Below are positions 9,312 through 16,492 of a stretch of 64,000 nt of DNA, piece by piece. A program made the position numbers and the translations under genes. Under the pieces are notes generated by a model, which saw nothing but the letters and a program-made list of their open reading frames with translations, was not told where the DNA came from and searched no databases. How positions within the stretch are numbered: the first letter of the stretch is position 1; each line of letters starts with the position of its first letter. The stretch spans positions 62,001-126,000 of the forward strand of contig NZ_JADMJN010000005.1 in assembly GCF_018780565.1 (NCBI RefSeq). The letters run 5' to 3'. The stretch is from Rhodoferax sp. (GTDB lineage: Bacteria; Pseudomonadota; Gammaproteobacteria; Burkholderiales; Burkholderiaceae_C).

Positions 9312-10112
9312 CTAGCGGGCCTGCACCAAGATGTAGCCGCGGTTTTCCACCGTGTCGAAGGTGCGCATGCCTCGGACCAGGGTGGCTATGGGCATCCAGA
9401 CCCAGCCTGCGCTGGCGGGATTGACGTCCATCACCAAAAAGGAGTCGGATTGCGCGTCATAGGCGCCTACGGGCGAAATATGCCCGCCGCCACGCTGGCC
9501 CACGGCCTCGCGCCGGTAGTTGACGATCACATAGTCCCCGCCACGTTTGAGGTTGTCGGCCAGATCGGTGCGAATCTCGTCCTCGGGCTTTTGGTTATCA
9601 ACGATGACGGCCCGGGTGCCCAGACCATGTGCCCGCAGCAGCTCATCAAGCTGGCGCAGCTGGTAACCGGTGTCCCTGACCTGCTTGCCATTGACGGTTT
9701 CGGGCTCGCCCAGCACCCGCGAACGGGTCTTTTGTCCTTTGCCAATGACGTTGTCCTGCGTGTAGCGCGCAACGGTCAGGTCGAATCCGCTGGGCAGATG
9801 CTGCAGGTCTTCGGCCCGCAAGCGGCTGCGATCGCGCGGCAATTCCCTGGCGCTTGCGTAGACCGTGTTCAGTACGATGGCCGCCGTGGTCGGTCCGCAG
9901 AAAGCGGCATTGGACTGCGCCTCAAACTGATTGGCCAGCGCGGGAAAGTCAACTTTCGCCGCCGCCCGCGCAAGGCGTGTCATGCCTTCCTCCGAAGCAA
10001 AGGCGACCAGTTCCTGCCCACGGTTCACCGTGGCACTGTCTTGCGCCCAACCGCTGGAGACAAATGAAATGGACAGCAGACTGATCAGGAAAAAACGGGC
10101 AAGCAGCGACAT
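9312..10112 (-). CDS. Exported phytochelatin-synthase-like cysteine protease
   Basis: 266 residues with a signal peptide (residues 1-23, ending GWAQ). The papain-like phytochelatin synthase domain is clear: SNAAFCGPTT with catalytic Cys72, GGGHISPVGAYD with His211, and VMDVNP with Asp229. The His-Asp spacing of 18 equals that remembered for the Nostoc enzyme (Cys70, His183, Asp201), while the Cys-His distance is ~26 residues longer because of an insert near residues 115-145. Bacterial members mainly cleave Gly from glutathione to give gamma-Glu-Cys, with weak polymerase activity; here it would act in the periplasm. The start at 10112 has GGAGA upstream and begins at the signal peptide. It follows the gamma-glutamyltransferase gene by 85 bases, which supports a role in glutathione turnover. 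Confidence 0.85.
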   Translation of the reverse strand: MSLLARFFLISLLSISFVSSGWAQDSATVNRGQELVAFASEEGMTRLARAAAKVDFPALANQFEAQSNAAFCGPTTAAIVLNTVYASARELPRDRSRLRAEDLQHLPSGFDLTVARYTQDNVIGKGQKTRSRVLGEPETVNGKQVRDTGYQLRQLDELLRAHGLGTRAVIVDNQKPEDEIRTDLADNLKRGGDYVIVNYRREAVGQRGGGHISPVGAYDAQSDSFLVMDVNPASAGWVWMPIATLVRGMRTFDTVENRGYILVQAR

Positions 10113-10197
10113 GAATGAATCTCCGGATTCCTGGGACAAGGATCGAGGCAAAAGGGCCGCGGGAAAGGACAAGTCTACGGTCTATTGAGGTTCTGCG

Positions 10198-12057
10198 TCA
10201 GTCACCCATGACCACGCCTTCGCGCCGTGGGTCAGCACCGCCCAGCCATTGTGTTGCGCCATCCACCCGGCTGCGGGCAATGGCCTGCAGGCCGCTGGTC
10301 ATATTGACCTCCCGAACCTCGTGGCCACGTTTTTTAAGCGCCTCAACGGTGGCGACGGGAAAACGCTTCTCTTCAAGAATGGTCGGGCCATTGAGCGAAG
10401 AAAAATTGGGCAGGTTGATGGCCTGCTGCGGCGACAGGCCCCAATTCAGAATGCCATAGATTGTTTTGGCTGTGTAGTGAATGATCTGTGCCCCGCCCGG
10501 GCTGCCCGCACTCATGACCAGCGCGCCGTTGGCCTTGTCAAAGATCAAAGTTGGTGCCATAGACGAGCGGGGTCGTTTGCCTGGCTGAATGCGATTGGCA
10601 ATGGGAAGACCAGCCGCATCGCGCGGCGCAAAACTGAAATCAGTGAGTTCGTTGTTCAGCAGAAATCCGCCGGACAAACCGGGCCACACATTCACCATTT
10701 GGCGCGAGCCGAAGCCGTCTTCAATGGTTGTGGTCATGGCCAGGGCGTTGCCATAGGCGTCAACGATGGAAATGTGGGAGGTGCCGTACTCGACCTGCTC
10801 GGTCATAGGCCCAAAGGCCATCTTTGCGTCATGGGGCAGGCCGGCCTTCGCGGCTTTCATGCTCATTGAATCCGGGGTTTGCCCAATCAGCCTGGCGCGC
10901 TCCGCCAAATAGGCGGGGTCCAGCAGGCTCATCCAGTTGCCTGCGGGCGGCTGTACAAAATCCGGGTCAGCCACGTATTGCGCTCGATCTGCAAAAGCCA
11001 GACGCGATGCTTCGGTGTACAGGTGTAGCCACTGCGTCGACGGCAAGGCACTTTCCAAAGGGTGGGCGGCGGCGTTGGTGTGATTGAGCAGGCCCAGGAT
11101 CTGCCCCAGCGCAATCGCGCCTGAACTCGGCGGCGGGAAGCCACACATCCGGTATTCGCGTGCATGGGTCAGGTAGTCGTGGCACAGAGGTACACGCTTG
11201 ATTGCCTTGTAAGAGGCCAGGTCAGACAAGCTCAATTTTCCGGGATTGCCGGGGTGTTTTTGCACCTTGTCCACAACTGCTTGCGCCACTTCGCCCTCAT
11301 GCAGCGCTTGGGCGCCATGGGTTGCGATCCGCTTCAAAACTTCTGCCAGCGCGGGGTTGCGCAGCACATGGCCCACGTCATGGGGTGAGCCATCGGTTTT
11401 GTAGAAATAGGCAAAGGCAACAGGGTCCTTTCTCAGATGCTTGTCCGCACCCAGCAGTGAGCTCAGGCGGGGGCTGACCTTGAATCCGTCCGTAGCCAGG
11501 CGAATCGCAGGCTCGAACAACCGGGCCCAGGGCAATTTGCCGTACTCTTTGTGCGCCATCGTCAGCATGGCCACCGTGCCTGGGGTACCAACGGCGCGAC
11601 CACCCACCACGGCGTCGTAAAACGCCACGGGTTTTCCGTCACTGCCGGTCAGCAGATTTTCGTCAGCGGCGGCGGGGGCGGTTTCGCGTCCGTCAAAGGC
11701 TTCGACGGCCTGGCCGTTGAAATGCAGAAGAAACGCACCGCCACCAATGCCGCTGTTTTGCGGCTCCACCAGGGTCAGGACCATTTGCACGGCGATGGCG
11801 GCGTCAACTGCACTGCCACCGGCTTTGAGAATCTGGTAGCCCGCATCGGTGGCGAGTGGATTCGCCGCTGCGACGGCAAACTTTGAAGTTGTCCATCCGG
11901 GCTTGTCGGTATAGACCGAAGACGCCTCAGACTGCACCGGCACGCTGTACGTGAACTCTGCCGTGCTGGCACAGCCTGCCAGCAACAACAACGCGATGGA
12001 GGCAAGCTTGCCTCCATCGCGTTGGAGATGGGTCGTCAGGGCCAGGGTGTGCATCAT
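10198..12057 (-). CDS. ggt: Gamma-glutamyltransferase (lipoprotein)
   Basis: About 619 residues. The N-terminus carries a lipobox (LLAGC) at the end of a hydrophobic stretch, so the enzyme is probably lipid-anchored in the periplasm. Large-subunit motifs include NSGIGGGAFLL. The self-cleavage site and nucleophile is the Thr in EYGTSHISIVDAYG, and the small subunit follows with TTTIEDGFGS, SMAPT and GSPGG. It hydrolyses or transfers the gamma-glutamyl group of glutathione. The start is chosen at 12057 to give a normal lipoprotein signal; frames extend up to 12147, which would overlap the upstream SDR gene. No good Shine-Dalgarno is visible. Downstream is a phytochelatin-synthase-like protease. 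Confidence 0.92.
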   Translation of the reverse strand: MMHTLALTTHLQRDGGKLASIALLLLAGCASTAEFTYSVPVQSEASSVYTDKPGWTTSKFAVAAANPLATDAGYQILKAGGSAVDAAIAVQMVLTLVEPQNSGIGGGAFLLHFNGQAVEAFDGRETAPAAADENLLTGSDGKPVAFYDAVVGGRAVGTPGTVAMLTMAHKEYGKLPWARLFEPAIRLATDGFKVSPRLSSLLGADKHLRKDPVAFAYFYKTDGSPHDVGHVLRNPALAEVLKRIATHGAQALHEGEVAQAVVDKVQKHPGNPGKLSLSDLASYKAIKRVPLCHDYLTHAREYRMCGFPPPSSGAIALGQILGLLNHTNAAAHPLESALPSTQWLHLYTEASRLAFADRAQYVADPDFVQPPAGNWMSLLDPAYLAERARLIGQTPDSMSMKAAKAGLPHDAKMAFGPMTEQVEYGTSHISIVDAYGNALAMTTTIEDGFGSRQMVNVWPGLSGGFLLNNELTDFSFAPRDAAGLPIANRIQPGKRPRSSMAPTLIFDKANGALVMSAGSPGGAQIIHYTAKTIYGILNWGLSPQQAINLPNFSSLNGPTILEEKRFPVATVEALKKRGHEVREVNMTSGLQAIARSRVDGATQWLGGADPRREGVVMGD

Positions 12058-12118
12058 GGGTGTTCTGCAGGTCTGATAGCGAACCCGTGCCATCAGACCG
12101 TGATGCGTTTTCGCGGGA

Positions 12119-12877
12119 TCAGCGTGGTGCCAGGCGAATCGCACCATCCAGGCGAATCACTTCGCCATTGAGCATGTCGTTCTCAAAAATGTGCTGCGCC
12201 AGTTTGGCGTAGTCTTGTGGCGTACCCAGGCGCGAGGGGAAGGGTACGCTGGACGCCAGGGAGTCTTGCACTTCCTTGGGCATGCCGAACATCATGGGTG
12301 TGCCAAAAATGCCGGGCGCAATGGTCATGTTGCGGATGCCGTTGCGTGACAGATCACGTGCGATGGGCAGCGTCATGCCGACGATGCCGCCCTTGGATGC
12401 GCTGTAGGCCGCTTGACCAATCTGGCCGTCATAGGCCGCAACCGACGCGGTGGAGATCATCACACCGCGCTCGCCGGTGGCTTCGGGGTCGTTCTTGCAC
12501 ATCGCGTCAGCGGCCAGGCGAATCATGTTGAAGCTGCCCACCAGGTTGACGGTAATGCACTTGGTGAACACGCCCAGGTTGTGTGCTCCGTTTTTGCCCA
12601 CGGTTTTTTCGGCCGGTGCAATACCTGCGCAGTTGACCAAACCCATCAGCTTGCCCATGGAGACTGCCTTGGCAACCACGGCCTGGCCATCAGCCTCGTT
12701 GCTGACATCGCATTTGACGAATGCACCGCCAATTTCCTTGGCGATGGCTTCGCCTTTTTCAACCTGCATGTCGGCAATAACCACTTTGCCGCCTTTGTCT
12801 GCCAGCATACGCGCTGTGCCTTCACCCAAACCCGATGCGCCACCTGTGACGATGAATACTTTGCCTGCGATGTCCAT
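12119..12877 (-). CDS. 3-hydroxyacyl-CoA dehydrogenase type II / 3-hydroxy-2-methylbutyryl-CoA dehydrogenase (SDR)
   Basis: 252 residues, classical short-chain dehydrogenase. The Rossmann motif is TGGASGLG (residues 11-18), catalytic Tyr and Lys are in YSASKGG, and the PG motif follows ([10 protein letters not shown]). The overall sequence (start [18 protein letters not shown]) matches the HSD17B10/FadB2x type, which oxidises 3-hydroxyacyl-CoA, including 2-methyl-3-hydroxybutyryl-CoA of isoleucine breakdown. It is NAD-linked: an Asp (IADMQ) ends beta-2. GGAG lies seven bases before the ATG. A palindrome resembling the LiuR operator sits 18 bases upstream, which would fit branched-chain amino acid control. 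The ggt gene follows after ~60 bases. Confidence 0.88.
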   Translation of the reverse strand: MDIAGKVFIVTGGASGLGEGTARMLADKGGKVVIADMQVEKGEAIAKEIGGAFVKCDVSNEADGQAVVAKAVSMGKLMGLVNCAGIAPAEKTVGKNGAHNLGVFTKCITVNLVGSFNMIRLAADAMCKNDPEATGERGVMISTASVAAYDGQIGQAAYSASKGGIVGMTLPIARDLSRNGIRNMTIAPGIFGTPMMFGMPKEVQDSLASSVPFPSRLGTPQDYAKLAQHIFENDMLNGEVIRLDGAIRLAPR

Positions 12878-12894
12878 GTGATCTCCAAAAACAA

Positions 12895-12910
12895 TTGACG
12901 TTGACGTAAA
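12895..12910. promoter_or_regulatory. LiuR-like operator before the SDR gene
   Basis: TTGACGT-TG-ACGTAAA is an inverted repeat of half-site TTnACGT. As I remember it, this resembles the motif of LiuR, the MerR-family regulator of leucine/isovalerate and related catabolism in proteobacteria. It sits 18 bases before an SDR start whose product fits isoleucine degradation. Confidence 0.45.
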
Positions 12911-12960
12911 CGGAAATTATGGCCCATTCACACCAGGCTCATTTTTCTTTTGCTCGTGAA

Positions 12961-12988
12961 TCGACTGACTGAATATTCCCGCTATAAT
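12961..12988 (+). promoter_or_regulatory. Promoter of tRNA-Val
   Basis: -10 TATAAT (12983-12988) is an exact match; -35 TCGACT (12961-12966) matches four of six at a spacer of 16. Transcription would start about 13 bases before the mature tRNA. Confidence 0.6.
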
Positions 12989-13008
12989 CTGAGGCTTCGG
13001 ATATATTC

Positions 13009-13085
13009 AGGCGCATAGCTCAGCTGGTTAGAGCACCACCTTGACATGGTGGGGGTCGTTGGTTCGAGTCCAATTGCGCCTACCA
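13009..13085 (+). tRNA. tRNA-Val (anticodon GAC)
   Basis: A 77-base cloverleaf. The acceptor stem AGGCGCA pairs with TGCGCCT, the anticodon stem CCACC/GGTGG holds loop TTGACAT with anticodon GAC, the T arm is GTTGG-TTCGAGT-CCAAT, and CCA is encoded. The core is nearly identical to E. coli tRNA-Val(GAC). A promoter precedes it and a terminator follows. Confidence 0.97.
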
Positions 13086-13091
13086 AATTTA

Positions 13092-13126
13092 AACCCTTGT
13101 AATTCAGTGAGTTACAAGGGTTTTTT
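13092..13126 (+). terminator. Terminator of tRNA-Val
   Basis: Perfect 11-base stem AACCCTTGTAA / TTACAAGGGTT, nine-base loop, then TTTT. It starts seven bases after the tRNA CCA end. Confidence 0.9.
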
Positions 13127-13176
13127 GGTTTTCAACGGTGTTTTTCGCGACCTGGCATCATTCATCCAAGCAAAAA

Positions 13177-13199
13177 AAACCGGCCTTCTGGCCGGTTTT
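13177..13199 (-). terminator. Terminator of the RRM protein gene
   Basis: Stem AAAACCGGCC / GGCCGGTTTT with a short loop, followed on the minus strand by a T-run (13172-13179). It begins 20 bases after the stop of the RNA-binding protein gene. Confidence 0.85.
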
Positions 13200-13218
13200 C
13201 TCAACTGAGGTGCAGACT

Positions 13219-13554
13219 TCAGTAGCGGTTGCCGCCACCACCATAGCCGCCACCGCCGCCTTCGCGACGGCCACCGCCACCACCACCGAAGCCGCCGGTA
13301 CGTGGTTCCATTGGGCGGGCTTCATTGACCACCATATCACGGCCATCGACCGATTTGCCGTTCATGCCGCTGATGGCCGCCTGGGCTTCCGCGTCGCTCG
13401 ACATTTCCACAAAGCCGAAGCCCTTGGAGCGGCCGCTGTCACGGTCCATCATGACCTTGGCAGACGATACGGTGCCGAAGTCAGAGAAATTTTGGTTCAG
13501 GGATTGGTCATCTACCGAGTAGGAGAGGTTGCCGACGTAAAGTTTCTTACCCAT
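13219..13554 (-). CDS. Glycine-rich RRM RNA-binding protein
   Basis: 111 residues. One RNA recognition motif: RNP2 is LYVGNL (residues 4-9) and RNP1 is KGFGFVEM (~43-50), each with the aromatic residues that stack on RNA bases. After residue ~85 comes a Gly/Arg tail (FGGGGGGRREGGGGGYGGGG). Such small RRM-Gly proteins resemble the cold-induced Rbp proteins of cyanobacteria and probably act as RNA chaperones. The start is the ATG of MGKKLYVGN; the longer open frame upstream runs through palindromes and has no homology. The >200-base leader upstream is unusually rich in hairpins, so post-transcriptional control is plausible. Confidence 0.9.
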   Translation of the reverse strand: MGKKLYVGNLSYSVDDQSLNQNFSDFGTVSSAKVMMDRDSGRSKGFGFVEMSSDAEAQAAISGMNGKSVDGRDMVVNEARPMEPRTGGFGGGGGGRREGGGGGYGGGGNRY

Positions 13555-13612
13555 TTTGGGATCTTTCAAATATGCGAGCGCAGTTTCAAGGTACCGCGCT
13601 ACGCGGGGGAAT

Positions 13613-13636
13613 GACGCTTGGCCATGGCCAAGCGTC
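13613..13636. repeat. 24-base perfect palindrome in the RRM gene leader
   Basis: Half-site GACGCTTGGCCA followed directly by its exact reverse complement. It lies 59 bases before the RRM start codon and could form a 10-11 bp hairpin in the mRNA or bind a dimeric regulator. Confidence 0.8.
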
Positions 13637-14098
13637 CAGGAGTACCGGAACTCCATGAGCTGAAACTGAATTCAGTTCGTGGACACAGGTCTTGGGTTCG
13701 GTCGGGGAGAAAAATTGAGACCGGAGGTAAAGCTCGCCGCTGGGGGAGTTTGACGCCCGGGAGGGTCGAAACTATCGACCAAAAAGGTGCGGGAGCAGCA
13801 AGTAAAGCGCTACTGACCGTGTCAGACTACAGCTACTGCAAAGGGAAGCAAATCACAGCAACTGGTGGATTTTACCCGCGTTCAAGCAGTCACGCCGGAT
13901 TATTTGCGCGCAGAGTTGCCAGAGTATTTCTCTCTGGACGCTGCCATCATGGGTTCTGCTTGCGTGGGTAGCGAGCGACACAGTGCTGACTATGGCGACC
14001 TGTCAAGCCGCAATCTATGCGACGGCATGCATAGGCATTCCCGGTATACGGTTCATGTCCTGAACCTGTGGCGATTCCCGCGTCGCGCTACTGCGGGC

Positions 14099-14104
14099 TA
14101 TAAT
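14099..14104 (+). promoter_or_regulatory. Candidate -10 box upstream of phaR
   Basis: Exact TATAAT, but no convincing -35 at 16-18 bases upstream. It would give a leader of about 175 nt. A second candidate is TAGAAT at 14229-14234, directly before the TTGCA repeat. Confidence 0.35.
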
Positions 14105-14237
14105 GTCAGCTTCGTGAAAGGCAGACTTCAGTCCTAATTTGAATTAAGTCTGGAAATCACTGAATATTTTGTCTTGCTTTTAACGAAGCCTCAGGGTAAA
14201 CCTTGGGACCGGGTTGGGGGGCACTCTTTAGAATGTG

Positions 14238-14248
14238 TTGCAGTGCAA
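14238..14248. promoter_or_regulatory. Candidate PhaR operator (autoregulation)
   Basis: TTGCA-G-TGCAA is a perfect inverted repeat 40 bases before the phaR start. It fits the TGC-N3-GCA pattern reported for PhaR repressors and lies just after a possible -10 (TAGAAT, 14229-14234), so binding would block transcription start. Assignment is by motif resemblance only. Confidence 0.5.
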
Positions 14249-14287
14249 TACATTACATCAGGCCCAGCCTGAGCCAGAGGAGCTTCC

Positions 14288-14821
14288 ATGCAGAGCAAGA
14301 ATACCGCTGAGTCGAAAGTTACTCAGCGTGTTATCAAGAAATACCCCAACCGACGGCTTTACGATACGGATACGTCAAGCTACATCACATTGAGCGAGGT
14401 TAAACAGCTGGTGATGGACAGCGAGCCCTTCGTGGTGCGGGATGCCAAAACCGGTGAAGACCTGACGCGCAGCATTTTGCTTCAAATCATTCTTGAGGAA
14501 GAGGCCAATGGATCGCCGATGTTCACGGCGCCTGTGCTGGCCAGTGTGATCCGCTTTTATGGGCATGCCATGCAAGGGTTCATGGGCAAGTACCTTGAAA
14601 AAAATATTCAGACCTTGAGTGATATCAATGCCAAATTTGGCGAGCAATCCAAAGGTTTCACGCCTGAAATGTGGTCACAGTTCTCGGCTCTGCAATCTCC
14701 GGCATTGCAGGGAATGATGGGCGGCAACCTGGAGCAAGCCCAGAACATGTTTGCGCAAATGCAGGAGCAGATGCAAAAGCAGACCGATCAGATGCTGGGA
14801 GCTTTCGGGATCAAACGCTGA
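14288..14821 (+). CDS. phaR: Polyhydroxyalkanoate synthesis repressor
   Basis: 177 residues. The N-terminal PHB/PHA accumulation regulator DNA-binding domain spans residues ~12-75, with the hallmark [20 protein letters not shown], followed by the second PHB_acc_N element ([15 protein letters not shown]). The C-terminal ~50 residues are Gln/Met-rich ([16 protein letters not shown]) and probably helical. PhaR represses phasin and PHA genes and leaves DNA when it binds PHA granules. AGAGGAGC precedes the ATG. No pha biosynthesis genes are in the window; the adjacent gene is rimO, 28 bases downstream. Confidence 0.95.
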   Translation: MQSKNTAESKVTQRVIKKYPNRRLYDTDTSSYITLSEVKQLVMDSEPFVVRDAKTGEDLTRSILLQIILEEEANGSPMFTAPVLASVIRFYGHAMQGFMGKYLEKNIQTLSDINAKFGEQSKGFTPEMWSQFSALQSPALQGMMGGNLEQAQNMFAQMQEQMQKQTDQMLGAFGIKR

Positions 14822-14849
14822 CCGGCGCGAATGCTGGGACAATCGATAC

Positions 14850-16244
14850 ATGAGCGAAGTAATTACCAAAATCAACACCCCTCCCAAAGTCGGATTCGTC
14901 AGCCTCGGCTGCGCCAAGGCGCTGACCGATTCCGAACTGATCCTTACGCAACTCAGCGCTGAGGGTTATCAAACCTCCAAGACATTTCAGGGCGCCGACC
15001 TGGTGATCGTCAACACCTGCGGCTTTATCGACGATGCGGTCAGGGAAAGCCTGGACACCATTGGCGAGGCGCTGGCCGAAAACGGCAAAGTCATCGTCAC
15101 GGGTTGCCTGGGTGCCAAATCCGCCGAGGGCGGTGGCAATCTGGTGCGGCAAATGCACCCCAGCGTGTTGGCTGTGACCGGTCCGCAGGCCACGCAAGAG
15201 GTGATGGACGCGGTGCATGCCAATCTGCCCAAGCCGCACGATCCGTTCATTGATCTGGTGCCCAACGCATTTGGTGTGGCGGGTGTGAAGCTCACGCCTC
15301 GGCACTATGCCTACATCAAGATCAGCGAAGGCTGTAACCACCGTTGCACGTTTTGCATCATTCCGTCGATGCGCGGTGATCTCGTGTCCCGGCCCATAGG
15401 TGATGTGCTGAAGGAAGCGCGCGCCCTGTTTGAAGGCGGCGTCAAGGAGTTGCTGGTGATCAGCCAGGATACCTCGGCCTACGGCGTTGACGTCAAATAC
15501 CGCACCGGATTCTGGGACGGCAAGCCGATCAAGACACGCATGCTTGAACTGGTGCAGGCTCTGGGCGAGATGGCTTTGCCCTATGGCGCCTGGGTGCGAT
15601 TGCATTATGTGTACCCGTATCCAAGTGTCGATGAGGTCCTGCCCCTGATGGCCACCGGTGCGGTGCTGCCGTATCTGGATGTGCCTTTGCAACACAGCCA
15701 CCCGGATGTACTCAGGCGCATGAAGCGCCCGGCCAGTGGCGAAAGAAATCTGGAACGCATTCAGCGCTGGCGTGAGATATGTCCCGAGATAGTGGTGCGC
15801 AGTACGTTCATTGCGGGATTCCCCGGTGAAACCGAAGAAGAGTTTTCTCATCTGCTGGATTTCATGAAGGAAGCTCAAATTGATCGAGCAGGTTGCTTTG
15901 CCTACAGCCCGGTAGATGGCGCTGCGGCCAATGACATTCCCGGCATGTTGCCGATTGAACTGCGGGAAGAGCGGCGCGCGCGCTTCATGGCGGTTGCTGA
16001 AGCGGTGTCTGCGGCCAAGTTGCAGCAGCGCATCGGCGCCACTATGCAGGTGTTGATCGATTCAGCGCCGGCGATGGGCAAGAAGGGCGGTGTCGGACGC
16101 TCTTATGCCGATGCGCCCGAGATTGATGGCGTGGTGAAGTTGCTGCCGCCTGAAAAGATCAGCAAGACCTTGAAGGTTGGTGAGTTCACCAAGGCCCGCA
16201 TTGTGGGCACGCAGGGGCACGATCTCGTGGCTCAGCCTTATTGA
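14850..16244 (+). CDS. rimO: Ribosomal protein S12 (aspartyl) methylthiotransferase
   Basis: 464 residues. The N-terminal UPF0004 domain carries three cysteines for one Fe-S cluster (SLGCAK, VNTCGF, TGCLGAK). The radical SAM domain has CNHRCTFC at about residues 162-169, followed by the TRAM domain at the C-terminus. It adds a methylthio group to the conserved Asp of ribosomal protein S12. The SLGCAK...DSE opening separates RimO from the tRNA enzyme MiaB. A longer open frame begins at 14751 inside phaR; the ATG at 14850 matches the family start. A terminator follows. Confidence 0.95.
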   Translation: MSEVITKINTPPKVGFVSLGCAKALTDSELILTQLSAEGYQTSKTFQGADLVIVNTCGFIDDAVRESLDTIGEALAENGKVIVTGCLGAKSAEGGGNLVRQMHPSVLAVTGPQATQEVMDAVHANLPKPHDPFIDLVPNAFGVAGVKLTPRHYAYIKISEGCNHRCTFCIIPSMRGDLVSRPIGDVLKEARALFEGGVKELLVISQDTSAYGVDVKYRTGFWDGKPIKTRMLELVQALGEMALPYGAWVRLHYVYPYPSVDEVLPLMATGAVLPYLDVPLQHSHPDVLRRMKRPASGERNLERIQRWREICPEIVVRSTFIAGFPGETEEEFSHLLDFMKEAQIDRAGCFAYSPVDGAAANDIPGMLPIELREERRARFMAVAEAVSAAKLQQRIGATMQVLIDSAPAMGKKGGVGRSYADAPEIDGVVKLLPPEKISKTLKVGEFTKARIVGTQGHDLVAQPY

Positions 16245-16275
16245 TTCACGCCATTTGAACTATTTCAGGACAACA

Positions 16276-16305
16276 AAAAAGCCGCTGGAAGTACAGCGGC
16301 TTTTT
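16276..16305 (+). terminator. Terminator of rimO
   Basis: Stem AAAAAGCCGCTG / CAGCGGCTTTTT with a six-base loop and T-run, 31 bases after the rimO stop. Confidence 0.88.
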
Positions 16306-16316
16306 GCTAAAAAACA

Positions 16317-16344
16317 CCCGGAAATCTTCATAAAAGATTCCCGG
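16317..16344 (-). terminator. Terminator of tRNA-Leu
   Basis: Imperfect stem CCGGGAATCTT / AAGATTTCCGGG, followed on the minus strand by TGTTTTTTAG. It lies 14 bases after the 3' end of the tRNA. Confidence 0.75.
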
Positions 16345-16357
16345 ATTTCATTTATAT

Positions 16358-16442
<85 letters not shown>

Positions 16443-16460
16443 ATTTCAGGAAAGAGAGTT

Positions 16461-16466
16461 ATTGTA
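16461..16466 (-). promoter_or_regulatory. -10 box of tRNA-Leu promoter
   Basis: Minus-strand TACAAT, five of six to consensus, with a poor -35 (CTGGTT at 17-base spacing). It lies within the region immediately before the rnr reading frame, so the two divergent genes share about 50 bases of control DNA. Confidence 0.5.
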
Positions 16467-16492
16467 TCAAAAATATTAGCCAAACCAGCGGC

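Larger units (their letters stand above)
13555..14287. other. 733-base intergenic region with serial inverted repeats
   Basis: It lies between the divergent RRM gene (minus) and phaR (plus). Open frames here (13618-13971 and 13865-14137, plus strand) have no recognisable features and cross palindromes, so I do not call genes. Inverted repeats: 13613-13636 (perfect, 24 bases), 13639-13653 (GGAGT/ACTCC), 13664-13677 (AACTGAATTCAGTT), 13699-13723 (CGGTC/GACCG), 13764-13780 (GGTCGA/TCGACC), 14015-14034 (CTATGC/GCATAG) and 14050-14066 (GGTTCA/TGAACC). A TATAAT occurs at 14099-14104, plus strand. It could hold structured leaders or an unannotated small RNA; I recognise no known RNA family. Confidence 0.6.

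Noticed and set aside
13618..14137. Two overlapping plus-strand frames (117 and 90 residues) in the intergenic region
   Set aside because: They cross palindromes, lack Shine-Dalgarno sites and resemble no protein I know; treated as non-coding.
14811..15878. 355-residue open frame antisense to rimO
   Set aside because: rimO on the other strand has all catalytic motifs; this frame has none.
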